Assembly: GCA_945897475.1 (NCBI GenBank)
Contig: CAMDFL010000031.1
Location: 1-34,481 of the forward strand
DNA: 34,481 nt
DNA from: Bordetella parapertussis
Lineage (GTDB): Bacteria; Pseudomonadota; Gammaproteobacteria; Burkholderiales; SG8-39
Direction: 5' to 3'
This document shows, piece by piece, positions 7,794 to 15,798 of the stretch. Made by a program: the position numbers and the translations under genes. Numbering within the stretch: the stretch's first letter is position 1; each line of letters opens with the position of its first letter. The notes beneath the pieces were generated by a model. The model was given only the letters and a program-made list of their open reading frames with translations. It was not told where the DNA came from and did not search any database.

Positions 7794-7958
7794 GTTGGTT
7801 CTATCTCCATCGTTGAAAATAAATGATCACGACCTATTTTTGATCTTTTCAGTGAGAGTCGATTTCAATCGCCGGCTGGTTTTTCAAACTCTCAAGGGGG
7901 CATTCAAAAGTGAGAAAGAATGCTGGCATCACCGAAGGCGAGGTTTAATGCGTTCGCG

Positions 7959-8951
7959 TTACAAATCTGGCTTGATGCCCGCCTCCTTGATCACTTTCGC
8001 CCACTTCGCGAGGTCGGACTTGATCGCTGCGGCGAACTCAGCCGGCGAATTGCCGACTCCTTCCAGGCCGAGAGAGGCAAATTTGGCGCGAACCTCGGGT
8101 AGCGCTAGCGCCTTGACGGCTTCGAGATGGAGTCTGCCAATAATCTCAGACGGCGTTCTTGCCGGTGCTAACAATCCCTGCCACGCGGTAAATTCGTAGC
8201 CCGGATAGCCAGATTCGGCGATGGTCGGCAATTCGGGGATCGCCTGTGAGCGAGTCGAGGAGGTCACCGCGAGCGCTCGAAGTTTGCCTTCGCGTACCAG
8301 CGCCAGGACCGGAGACATCGGAATGAAACTCATGGTGATGCGCCCGCCCACCAGGTCTGGTATCGCCGCACTGACGCCTTTATAGGGGACGTGCACGATG
8401 TTCACGCCTGCCATTGATTTGAACAATTCCGCGGGCAGGTGTGATGCGCTGCCGTTGCCGCCGGAAGCGTAGGTGAGCACCTCAGGCTGTGCTCTCGCCA
8501 TAGCAACCAACTCCTTGATGCTCTTTGCGGGGACGGTGTTGTGCACCACCACCATATTCAGCGATGCGGTTGCCTCCGATACAGGGGCGAAATCCCTCAA
8601 GGTGTCGTAGGACACCTTGTACAGGTTGGGATTGACTGTGAGTTGCCCCTGGGCCAAGAGGCCAAGCGTATAGCCGTCCGGCGCTGCTCTGGCGACGCGT
8701 TCTACTCCGATAGCGCCGGCAGCACCTGCAAGGTTCTCGGCCACCACCGCCTTACCCAATGTCTCGGAGAATCTCTGCGCGAGCAGGCGTGCAACCGTGT
8801 CCTGCGAGCTGCCCGGGGGGGACCCGACGACAATGCGTATCGGCTTTTCAGGATAGGCGGTTTGCGCGGCAGCGTTCCCCAGATTCAGCGACCCCAACAC
8901 ACCCGTCAGAAATCCCGCTAGCCGGAATGATTTACGTTGAAAACGGCTCAT
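7959..8951 (-). CDS. Bug/TctC-family tripartite tricarboxylate transporter binding protein
   Basis: With the ATG at 8951 (GGAAGAAGG upstream) the protein has 330 residues. It starts with an export signal (MSRFQRKS, a hydrophobic stretch, then NAAAQTAYP at the likely cleavage site). The mature protein has the family hallmarks: YPEKPIRIVVGSPPGSSQD, a DGYTLGL segment, NIVHVPYKGVSAAIPDL, and a C-terminal KVIKEAGIKPDL. These periplasmic proteins bind carboxylates or related small acids. The membrane partners TctA and TctB are not in the window, as is common for expanded Bug families. It lies between the Rieske gene upstream and the aldolase-like gene downstream, all on the minus strand, probably one transcript. 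Confidence 0.93.
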   Translation of the reverse strand: MSRFQRKSFRLAGFLTGVLGSLNLGNAAAQTAYPEKPIRIVVGSPPGSSQDTVARLLAQRFSETLGKAVVAENLAGAAGAIGVERVARAAPDGYTLGLLAQGQLTVNPNLYKVSYDTLRDFAPVSEATASLNMVVVHNTVPAKSIKELVAMARAQPEVLTYASGGNGSASHLPAELFKSMAGVNIVHVPYKGVSAAIPDLVGGRITMSFIPMSPVLALVREGKLRALAVTSSTRSQAIPELPTIAESGYPGYEFTAWQGLLAPARTPSEIIGRLHLEAVKALALPEVRAKFASLGLEGVGNSPAEFAAAIKSDLAKWAKVIKEAGIKPDL

Positions 8952-9015
8952 AATGCGCCTTCTTCCATGGAGGTAAGGTTTCTGCGTGCCGGCAAATTTT
9001 GCATGCCAGCTCCGA

Positions 9016-10278
9016 TCAGTACCCCATCGCATCCAAGTAAGCGCGTTTGACCTCTTCAGGCTGCCCGATCAGAAATGGAAACTCCTTGCGTCCTGCGCCG
9101 CTCAAGGCCTCGCCGGGTTTTAGCGCTTTGATCTGCTCCATGGACAAGCCTTGGACCAACTCTTCGCGAGCTGCAATCGGCAGGCGCACGCATTCGTTGA
9201 TCTTAGGATCGCGAATGATCCCCTTGGGATCGCCGCCCTTGGCGATGACTTCCAGATCGCTAAGGAAGCGCCTGCGCATCATGACGATGCCGCGATCGGA
9301 CTGACCCAGATGCTCCTTGGTGCGATCAGCGAGTTGTCCCTGACCCACCCAGGCGACGAAATCCTGATTCATGATGTGTGAGGTAATCCAGCGGCCGGTT
9401 TTTTCATCCTGCACCGGGCTCTCCCAGCAGGGGATTTTTTCCTGGACGTAGGGTTCCTTTTCTTTGGGTACGCGGCTGAAAAACCAGCCGACCGAAAGCA
9501 TATTGTTATCGTCGATGGGCACACGAAATTCGAAATGGTTGCCGGTGAACAGCGCGTGCGGCCACAGACAGACGCGGCCGACGATCCACAGCGGGTGAGA
9601 TTCGTCGCCGCCTTCGCGAACGCGTTTGTATTGAATGCCGTAGTCCGATTCCTCGAAGTCGATTTTCAGGTGCTTGGGTACCCGCTCTCCAATCTTTCCT
9701 TTCAGCCGCAGTCCCCAGTTATCGTGCATCCATTCAAAATGCACCGGATCGATGGAATTTTCCTGGCCTTGAAACCAGTTGCAAGGCACCTCCGAGATCA
9801 CGATCTGCACGAAACCGTTTTTCCAGGTGAAGGGTTCCCAGTTGGGAACCAGCGGCGCGGGCTCCGGACCCATGTAGGCCCACAACATGCCGGCGTGCGC
9901 CTGCACTTTGTAGGCTTTGAGTTGGATGCGGTCCTTCTGGTTGGATGCGGGATTGGCAGTTTCCTCAAAGGGTTGTTCGGTACAGCGGCCCGTGGCGTCA
10001 TATAACCAGCCGTGGTAATTGCAACGAATGCCTTCTTTCTCCACAAAACCGTAGGAGAGGTCGGCGCGGCGGTGCGCGCAGTGGCGCTCGACCAGACCGA
10101 AGTTGCCGCTCAAGTCTTTGTAGAGCACCAGGTCCTCGCCCATCAGGCGTACGGCCTTGGTTTCCTGTTTGTCCATTTGCGTCATGGCGGCAAACGGATG
10201 CCAGTAGCGGCGCATCAGATCGCCCATGGGGGTGCCGGCGCTGGTTTCGGTGAAGACGCTGTTTTCGTTCTGGTTCAT
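9016..10278 (-). CDS. Rieske non-heme iron oxygenase, alpha subunit (phthalate dioxygenase-like)
   Basis: A 420-residue protein with the two-domain layout of aromatic ring-hydroxylating oxygenases. The Rieske [2Fe-2S] ligands are Cys67, His69, Cys86 and His89 (CAHR and CNYHGW). The mononuclear iron site is in NSIDPVHFEWMHD, with Asp177 as the bridging residue and His180 and His185 as ligands. The later NQDF may supply the carboxylate ligand. The N-terminus (TSAGTPMGDLMRRYWHP) is typical of alpha-only, phthalate 4,5-dioxygenase-type enzymes. No reductase or ferredoxin gene is nearby. The gene is divergent from a second Rieske gene, with 105 bases between the starts, 40 of them an 8-bp tandem repeat. 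The substrate is unknown, and a demethylase or dioxygenase role is equally possible. Confidence 0.9.
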   Translation of the reverse strand: MNQNENSVFTETSAGTPMGDLMRRYWHPFAAMTQMDKQETKAVRLMGEDLVLYKDLSGNFGLVERHCAHRRADLSYGFVEKEGIRCNYHGWLYDATGRCTEQPFEETANPASNQKDRIQLKAYKVQAHAGMLWAYMGPEPAPLVPNWEPFTWKNGFVQIVISEVPCNWFQGQENSIDPVHFEWMHDNWGLRLKGKIGERVPKHLKIDFEESDYGIQYKRVREGGDESHPLWIVGRVCLWPHALFTGNHFEFRVPIDDNNMLSVGWFFSRVPKEKEPYVQEKIPCWESPVQDEKTGRWITSHIMNQDFVAWVGQGQLADRTKEHLGQSDRGIVMMRRRFLSDLEVIAKGGDPKGIIRDPKINECVRLPIAAREELVQGLSMEQIKALKPGEALSGAGRKEFPFLIGQPEEVKRAYLDAMGY

Positions 10279-10300
10279 GATGGTATTGGTATCCTGCGCA

Positions 10301-10340
10301 ATGAAATGATGAAACGATGAAACGATGAAATAATGAGATG
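10301..10340. repeat. Tandem 8-bp repeat, five units
   Basis: Units are ATGAAATG, ATGAAACG, ATGAAACG, ATGAAATA and ATGAGATG. The array lies between the divergent starts of two Rieske oxygenase genes. The unit length is not a multiple of three, so a change in copy number would alter promoter or leader spacing on both sides. Confidence 0.9.
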
Positions 10341-10383
10341 GTGGTATTTGCTTATTCTCTAAGGTAGCATTTCTTGCGGTGTT

Positions 10384-11652
10384 ATGTCATTGGTGAAAGA
10401 GAGATTCAAATTGACACATGAAGAAAACGAATTGCTGGTCAGAACCGGACCCGGCACGCCCATGGGTAATTTGATGCGACGCTATTGGATCCCGGCGCTG
10501 TTCTCCTTGGCCTTGCCCGATCCGGACTGCCCACCGGTGCGCGTAAAGTTACTGAACGAAAAGCTGGTGGCATTTCGCGATAGCACGGGAGCGGTAGGAC
10601 TGTTCGATGAACGTTGCCCGCATCGCAACGCATCGCTGTTTTTCGGACGCAACGAAGAAAATGGTCTGCGTTGTGTCTACCACGGCTGGAAGTTCGATCT
10701 CGAGGGCAACTGCGTCGATATGCCCAGCGAACCCGCCGAAAGCAATTTTAAACACAGGATCAAGGCGACCGCCTATCCGTGCGTGGAGCGTGGGGGAGTG
10801 GTGTGGACTTATATGGGGCCGGCGGAACACAAGCCCGAGGTCCCGGATTTTGAGTGGGCTTCGGTGCCGGCCTCGCATCGCTATGGAACGCGCCACATCC
10901 AGGAGTGCAATTGGTTCCAGGCGCTAGAAGGCGGGTTCGATGTCAGCCATCTCGCATTTCTACACAAGGGCGATACGCCCGATGGCGGCATACGTACACT
11001 GCCCAAATATTACCAATCCGCGGTCACCGACTACGGATTTGTTTCGGGCAGTGGGCGCGATCTGGAGGACGGGCGCACCGCCTGGGGCGCGAACATTATG
11101 GCCTTGCCGTTTCACAAGGTCATTGCGCGGCCCGGCGACGTGCCCACCGGCACGCATGCCTGGGTGCCGATCGACGACGAGAACTGCATGATCTACAGCA
11201 TCGAGTACCGCCCGCATCGTCCCTTGAATGACGAGGAAATGAAGGCGTCAATCGAATGGCGCTATATCCACGCGGAAACTGAACCCGGCTCTGATCATTG
11301 CGTGCGCAATCTCGACAACGACTTTCTAATTGATCGCGATTTGCAAAAAAGCGGCAAGTCCTTTACCGGTCTCAAGGGATTTGGCATACAGGATTGCGGC
11401 ATACAGGAGTCGATGGGCCCGATCAGCGACCGCACACGCGAACAACTGGGAAGCAGCGACATCCATATTGTTCAATTGCGAAGGTTCATGCTGAAAACAC
11501 TTAAGCATTTCATGGCTGGGGGCACACCGCCGGGATTGAAAGCGGATATGGTCCGGGTGCGCTCGGCAGCCTTTGCGCTCGACCGCGGGCAGACCTTCGA
11601 GCAGCACGCGCCGCAGCGGGTGCGCATCGACCTGCCTGCGACGGGAAAATAA
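10384..11652 (+). CDS. Rieske non-heme iron oxygenase, alpha subunit (paralogue 1)
   Basis: A 422-residue protein. Rieske ligands are Cys78, His80, Cys97 and His100 (CPHR and CVYHGW). The mononuclear iron site is in EGGFDVSHLAFLH (Asp186, His189, His194), and the later NDFLIDR may give the carboxylate ligand. It is strikingly similar along its whole length to the gene at 11988, so the two look like a tandem duplication. Both are clearly more distant from the gene at 9016. The ATG at 10384 has only a weak ribosome site. It is an alpha-only, phthalate-dioxygenase-type oxygenase needing an external reductase, which is not seen here. The substrate is unknown. Confidence 0.9.
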   Translation: MSLVKERFKLTHEENELLVRTGPGTPMGNLMRRYWIPALFSLALPDPDCPPVRVKLLNEKLVAFRDSTGAVGLFDERCPHRNASLFFGRNEENGLRCVYHGWKFDLEGNCVDMPSEPAESNFKHRIKATAYPCVERGGVVWTYMGPAEHKPEVPDFEWASVPASHRYGTRHIQECNWFQALEGGFDVSHLAFLHKGDTPDGGIRTLPKYYQSAVTDYGFVSGSGRDLEDGRTAWGANIMALPFHKVIARPGDVPTGTHAWVPIDDENCMIYSIEYRPHRPLNDEEMKASIEWRYIHAETEPGSDHCVRNLDNDFLIDRDLQKSGKSFTGLKGFGIQDCGIQESMGPISDRTREQLGSSDIHIVQLRRFMLKTLKHFMAGGTPPGLKADMVRVRSAAFALDRGQTFEQHAPQRVRIDLPATGK

Positions 11653-11676
11653 ACAACCTCCAGGCAGGCAGCGAGC

Positions 11677-11888
11677 ATGAAGGCTTTTGAGAAATGGGTG
11701 GCGGGGTTGTTGATGCTGAGCGCGACGCAAGCCTTGCAAGCGCAAAGCTTTCCCTCGCAAACCATCCGTTTCATCGCGGTCTCAACACCAAGGGTAATTT
11801 CTACCAACTATGGCTTGGGAAGAGCCGGGGAGGCGATTTTTTTCCCGTGCCCTACAAGACCACCACGCAGGCCCGAGTAGTCGAGTGA
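11677..11888 (+). pseudogene. Bug/TctC-type binding protein remnant with large internal deletion
   Basis: The frame from 11677 opens with a clean export signal (MKAFEKWVAGLLML, then QALQAQSFPSQTIRFI), which is the start of a Bug protein. Similarity ends after about 30 residues. In a different frame (about 11790-11888), RGGDFFPVPYKTTTQARVVE matches the middle of the same family (compare FLHVPYKSSAQS in the remnant at 6320), followed by a stop. So roughly the N-terminal lobe and the entire C-terminal part are deleted. The gene lay directly downstream of the Rieske paralogue at 10384, as intact Bug genes do elsewhere in this window. Confidence 0.75.
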
Positions 11889-11904
11889 CGACTAACGAGC
11901 GTGT

Positions 11905-11923
11905 CGCGACTAACGCAGTCGCG
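11905..11923. other. Short hairpin upstream of a Rieske gene
   Basis: CGCGACT and AGTCGCG form a 7-bp stem with a 5-base loop. No T-run follows. It may be a leftover terminator of the decayed binding-protein gene or unrelated. Confidence 0.3.
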
Positions 11924-11987
11924 ATGCTGCTCATATTGCGCTAGCATTTACCCGGATTGATAGGGAATTTTGGCAAGGAGGCTTGAC

Positions 11988-13253
11988 ATGCTGACTCATG
12001 AAGAAAACGAGTTATTGGTAAGAACCGGCCCGGGTACGCCCATGGGCACCCTGATGCGGCGTTATTGGATTCCGGCGCTTTTTTCGGATGCGCTATCCGC
12101 GCCCGATTGTCCGCCGGTGCGGGTGAAGCTCCTTAACGAAAAGTTGGTGGCGTTTCGCGATTCAGAGGGGCATGTGGGAATGTTCGATGAGCGTTGCCCG
12201 CATCGAAATGCCTCGTTATTTTTCGGACGCAACGAAGAGGGCGGCCTGCGTTGCGTCTATCACGGGTGGAAATTCGATATCGAGGGCAACTGCGTCGATA
12301 TGCCTAGCGAACCCGCGGAGAGCAACTATAAAAGCAGGGTGAAAATCGAGGCCTATCCGTGCCTGGAACGCGGCGGCATCATCTGGACTTATATGGGACC
12401 GCCGGCCTTGAAACCGGATTTCCCCGAGCTCGAATGGACCATGGTGCCGGTCAATCAGCGTTACGCGACACGGCATTTGCAGGAGTGCAACTGGTTCCAG
12501 GCGTTCGAGGGCGGCTTTGATACCAGTCATCTTTCGTTTTTGCATCGTGGTGAATCCAACGGCGCGGGGCGGGGATTGCCGCGGCATTACGAGATCATTC
12601 CCATGCCGTTCGGTTTTGTTTCCGGCAGTGGCCGCGATCTGGACAATGGAGGAACCTCATGGACGGCGAATGTCATGGCGATGCCATTCCACAAGGTGAT
12701 CTCACGCATCCCCGGAATCGACCCGCCTATTGGCGCGCATGCCTGGGTGCCGATCGACGATGAGAACTGCATGATCTATAGCATCGAGTTCCATCCGGAC
12801 CGGCCCTTGAACGACAAAGAGATGGAGCGATCCAAGAGCTGGGATTACATTCATGCGGAAACCATTGCTGGATCTGATCGTTGTTTTAGAAATATTGACA
12901 ATGATTTCCTAATTGACCGTGCATTACAGAAAAGCGGCAAGTCGTGGACCGGATTAAAGGGATTCGGCATTCAGGACTGCGGTATCCAAGAGAGTATGGG
13001 GCGTATCAGTGATCGAACTCGCGAGCACCTGGGCACGAGCGACAATCACATCATCAAGTTGCGCCGCCAGATGCTTCGTACGCTCCGGGAATTGTCCGAA
13101 GGCATAGAACCGCCGGGGCTTGATCCGGCTAGCTATCGGGTGCGCTCGGCGGCGTTTTCTTTGGCGAAAGGCAAGGTGTTCGAGAAGGAAGTACACGAGT
13201 ACCTTCGCACGGATGTAGAGGCGGTTAAGCAACTGGAGTCGGCGCCGGCATAA
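11988..13253 (+). CDS. Rieske non-heme iron oxygenase, alpha subunit (paralogue 2)
   Basis: With the ATG at 11988 the protein has 421 residues. AAGGAGG lies 7 bases upstream, which makes this start better than the in-frame TTG at 11970. Rieske ligands are Cys70, His72, Cys89 and His92. The mononuclear iron site is in EGGFDTSHLSFLH (Asp178, His181, His186). It aligns without gaps to the protein at 10384 over most of the N-terminal half. The pairs diverge most in the 190-240 region and at the C-terminus, so substrate range may differ. The stop codon directly abuts structured repeat copy C. No reductase gene is nearby. Confidence 0.9.
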   Translation: MLTHEENELLVRTGPGTPMGTLMRRYWIPALFSDALSAPDCPPVRVKLLNEKLVAFRDSEGHVGMFDERCPHRNASLFFGRNEEGGLRCVYHGWKFDIEGNCVDMPSEPAESNYKSRVKIEAYPCLERGGIIWTYMGPPALKPDFPELEWTMVPVNQRYATRHLQECNWFQAFEGGFDTSHLSFLHRGESNGAGRGLPRHYEIIPMPFGFVSGSGRDLDNGGTSWTANVMAMPFHKVISRIPGIDPPIGAHAWVPIDDENCMIYSIEFHPDRPLNDKEMERSKSWDYIHAETIAGSDRCFRNIDNDFLIDRALQKSGKSWTGLKGFGIQDCGIQESMGRISDRTREHLGTSDNHIIKLRRQMLRTLRELSEGIEPPGLDPASYRVRSAAFSLAKGKVFEKEVHEYLRTDVEAVKQLESAPA

Positions 13254-13450
13254 AAACCCCACGGACGATAAAGCTGTCCGTGCGGATCGCGCGCTTGCGC
13301 ACCGATGATGATGCCATCCGCGCGCAAGCGACGATCTTTATATAAGACCGACAAATAAACACGGGCAACTAGAGCGGGTGTTGCTTCTACCTCGCCGAAG
13401 CTTAGCTACGCGACCGCATGGGGTAACGGGGGAGGGACTCCCTCTCACCC
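13254..13450 (+). repeat. Multi-hairpin intergenic repeat, diverged copy C
   Basis: This copy has the same order of parts as copy B. An H2-like hairpin has arms CACGGAC 13260-13266 and GTCCGTG 13276-13282. The conserved linker GTGCGGATCG leads into an H1-like hairpin with arms 13292-13300 and 13322-13330, around a GATGATG...CCATCCGC loop, and then CGATCTT. A terminal GAGGGACTCCCTC palindrome lies at 13432-13444. The stem sequences differ from copies A and B but pairing is retained. H3 is absent. It sits between the stop codons of two convergent genes. Confidence 0.65.
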
Positions 13451-13463
13451 TGTTCTGACGCTT

Positions 13464-14531
13464 TCAAGGTTCTAGTTTTATTCCCGCCGTCTTGATGATC
13501 TTTGACCACTTCGCGGTTTCGCTGACAATGAATTTTGAGAATTGCTCGGGGCTGCTTGCGCCGCCCTCCAGTCCTTGCTTGATCAGCACTTCGCTGACTT
13601 CCTTGGCTGCAAGCACTCGCGCAACTTCGCTATTGAGTCGCGCCACCACGGCGCCCGGCATGCCTTGCGGTCCAGCCAGTCCGAACCAGGTGTAGGTCTC
13701 CATGGCAGGCAGGCCCGCTTCCGCTGTAGTCGGAATATCTGGAAAGGCGGCGATGCGCTTGGGGCCGGCAGCGGCCAGGGCGCGTAGTTTGCCCGAGCGC
13801 ACATGTTGTTCCATTCCCGAGGGTACGATGAAGATCAGATGCACCTCGCCCGCCATCAGGCCCAGGGCAGCGGGGGCGGCGCCTTTATAGGGGACGTGAA
13901 CGATGTCCACGCCGGTTATCGATTTGAATAACTCTCCTGCCAGATGGGGCAGGGCGCCGGTGCCGTTCGAGCCGAAATTCAAGCTGCCCGGCTTGGACTT
14001 GGCGAGATCGATCAATTCGCGAAGCGTTTTAGCCGGCAAGCCCGGGTTCACCAGCAGCATACTGGTGCCGATGGCGACCATGCTGACGGGGGTGAACGAT
14101 TTGACCGGGTCGTAGCGAACATTGGGATTCAATATCGGTCCGGTGATCAGGGTGGAAAGGCTGCCCACTACTAGGGTATAGCCGTCGGCGCTTGCTCTGG
14201 CCGCCGCGTCTGTGGCGATGGTTCCGGCACCTCCACCTTGGACATCGATGATCAAGGGCTGGCCCAGGCCTTCGGAGAGGGTCTTACCCACGATTCGGCT
14301 CATCACCTCCGCAGGACCTGCCGCCGGAAATGGTACTAACAGTCTGACCGGTTTCGAGGGATAGCTCTGCGCTTGTGCTGCGCCGATCAGCAAGGCTGGG
14401 GTGAAGGCAAGAAGGGCGGTGAAGGCGACTAGGCCTGCGTGAACGGTGTTTCTTGACTGGCAACTATGCTGATGCAGGCAATCAACATTGGATTGAGGAA
14501 ATTGCCTTAAAGGGTGTGATTTATGGGTCAT
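13464..14531 (-). CDS. Bug/TctC-family tripartite tricarboxylate transporter binding protein
   Basis: A 355-residue protein. It has an N-terminal extension of about 30 residues before the hydrophobic core (GLVAFTALLAFTPALLIGAA) and a cleavage site near AQAQSYPSKPV. Family motifs are VRLLVPFPAAGPAEVMSRIV, DGYTLVVGS, VDIVHVPYKGAAPAALGLMA, SGKLRALAAAGPKRI and a C-terminal KIIKTAGIKLEP. It binds a small organic acid in the periplasm, with the ligand unknown. It is convergent with the Rieske gene at 11988, separated by repeat copy C. The long N-terminal extension could mean the true start is further in, but no better start codon is visible before the hydrophobic core. Confidence 0.92.
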   Translation of the reverse strand: MTHKSHPLRQFPQSNVDCLHQHSCQSRNTVHAGLVAFTALLAFTPALLIGAAQAQSYPSKPVRLLVPFPAAGPAEVMSRIVGKTLSEGLGQPLIIDVQGGGAGTIATDAAARASADGYTLVVGSLSTLITGPILNPNVRYDPVKSFTPVSMVAIGTSMLLVNPGLPAKTLRELIDLAKSKPGSLNFGSNGTGALPHLAGELFKSITGVDIVHVPYKGAAPAALGLMAGEVHLIFIVPSGMEQHVRSGKLRALAAAGPKRIAAFPDIPTTAEAGLPAMETYTWFGLAGPQGMPGAVVARLNSEVARVLAAKEVSEVLIKQGLEGGASSPEQFSKFIVSETAKWSKIIKTAGIKLEP

Positions 14532-14695
14532 GAATCTATCCGGATTGTCGGTTATTGAAACGGCTTTTCAGATTATCGAGAAGTTCGTCATTCATGATAA
14601 AAACATGCGTCCTGTGAGGCTGTCATGTTTTCGGGAGTGATCAATAGCTGAACAGGCATGATAGTGCGTAATATCGACAATGCTAGGATATTGTA

Positions 14696-15715
14696 ATGAA
14701 AATATCCCGAATTATAGGCAAACTTAAACGCAAACTGCGGGCGCTCACCGTCGTGGTGGGAGTCATTCGGCAGGAATCTGATTCGATCGATAAATTCCCG
14801 GCCGGTAAATTCCTGGCCGCTAAATTCCTGTTGAAACCGCTTAAATTCACCTGCCAGGTATTGGCCATTGGATTAATACTTTGCGCATCGGCGCCAACGG
14901 CATTCGCCTGGGGGGAGGAAGGGCATCGCATGGTTGGCGATATTGCCTCTCGTTACCTTACGCCGCTTGCACGGCAGCGGATTACTGCCTTGCTCGCGAA
15001 TGACCGGTTTGCCGACGGCCAGTCATCGGACAGACGCACCTTGGGACAGGTGGCCTACTGGGCGGACGAGATCAAGGACTACGAATGGGGACGGCGCAAG
15101 CGTCGCTGGCATTACGACGATATATCGTTTTGCACCAAGCCCGAGTATGGGAAGTATTGCAGCGACAATAATTGCGCATCGGCGCAGATCGCGCTGCAGC
15201 TTGCGATACTGGGCGATATAAAAAAATCCTCCAGACAGCGTAACGAGGCGCTCAAATGGGTGGTGCACCTTATGGGGGACATTCACCAGCCATTGCATGC
15301 CGCCACCCGGCGAGACAATGGCGGCAACAAAGTTCAGGCGTCATTTTTTGGCGAGCGGGATAACCCGCCCTACGGCAGCATCAATCTGCATGTCATCTGG
15401 GACATCCATATGTTGCGCAGGCTCATTGGGGAGAGAAAGGGCGAGGCGGGCATTGTGGCTATGCCACTGGCCGATAGGGATAAATTGGCCTGGGAGCAAG
15501 GTTCGCTTGCCGACTGGATCAGTGACAGTCATGGGCTTGCCCGCGATTTCGTTTATCCCGCGCTGCCGGTGGCGGCGACATGCGCGCGCGCCATCAAAGA
15601 AGTTGTGCAGATAGGAGATCTCTACTACACCCAGTCGGTTCCGATTCTGGAAATGCAAATCAGGAAAGCTGGAGTCCGGCTCGCGCGCGTTTTGAATGAA
15701 ACCTTCGAACGATAA
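14696..15715 (+). CDS. Secreted S1/P1-type nuclease
   Basis: A 339-residue protein of the zinc-dependent S1/P1 single-strand nuclease family. After a signal sequence ending in SAPTAFA the mature protein should begin with Trp72 (WGEEGH), because in this family the N-terminal Trp amino group and the His five residues later bind zinc. Further likely zinc ligands are in WADEIK, HYDDISF, HLMGDIHQPLHA and NLHVIWD. The pre-sequence is unusually long (71 residues) because it contains a 15-bp tandem repeat (K-F-P-A-G, K-F-L-A-A). AGGA lies 9 bases before the ATG. The protein should act in the periplasm or outside the cell on DNA, RNA or 3'-nucleotides for phosphate or nucleoside supply. Confidence 0.9.
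   Translation: MKISRIIGKLKRKLRALTVVVGVIRQESDSIDKFPAGKFLAAKFLLKPLKFTCQVLAIGLILCASAPTAFAWGEEGHRMVGDIASRYLTPLARQRITALLANDRFADGQSSDRRTLGQVAYWADEIKDYEWGRRKRRWHYDDISFCTKPEYGKYCSDNNCASAQIALQLAILGDIKKSSRQRNEALKWVVHLMGDIHQPLHAATRRDNGGNKVQASFFGERDNPPYGSINLHVIWDIHMLRRLIGERKGEAGIVAMPLADRDKLAWEQGSLADWISDSHGLARDFVYPALPVAATCARAIKEVVQIGDLYYTQSVPILEMQIRKAGVRLARVLNETFER
14791..14848. repeat. Degenerate tandem 15-bp repeat in a signal-sequence region
   Basis: TAAATTCCCGGCCGG (14791), TAAATTCCTGGCCGC (14806), TAAATTCCTGTTG followed by 8 bases (14821), and a final TAAATTC (14842). The repeat lies inside the reading frame of the S1/P1 nuclease, before the hydrophobic core of its signal peptide. Confidence 0.85.
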
Positions 15716-15798
15716 ATCCAAATGGTTGCGTTAAAAGACTAAGCGTTGCGCAACCGCTGCCCGAAACCAGCTGCCTCGGGAACACGGTGAGCGTGGCA

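Noticed and set aside
15724-15782. Bidirectional terminator between the nuclease and monooxygenase genes
   Set aside because: Two short inverted repeats (GGTTGCG/CGCAACC and CCCGA/TCGGG) are present but without T-runs, so a terminator is not supported.
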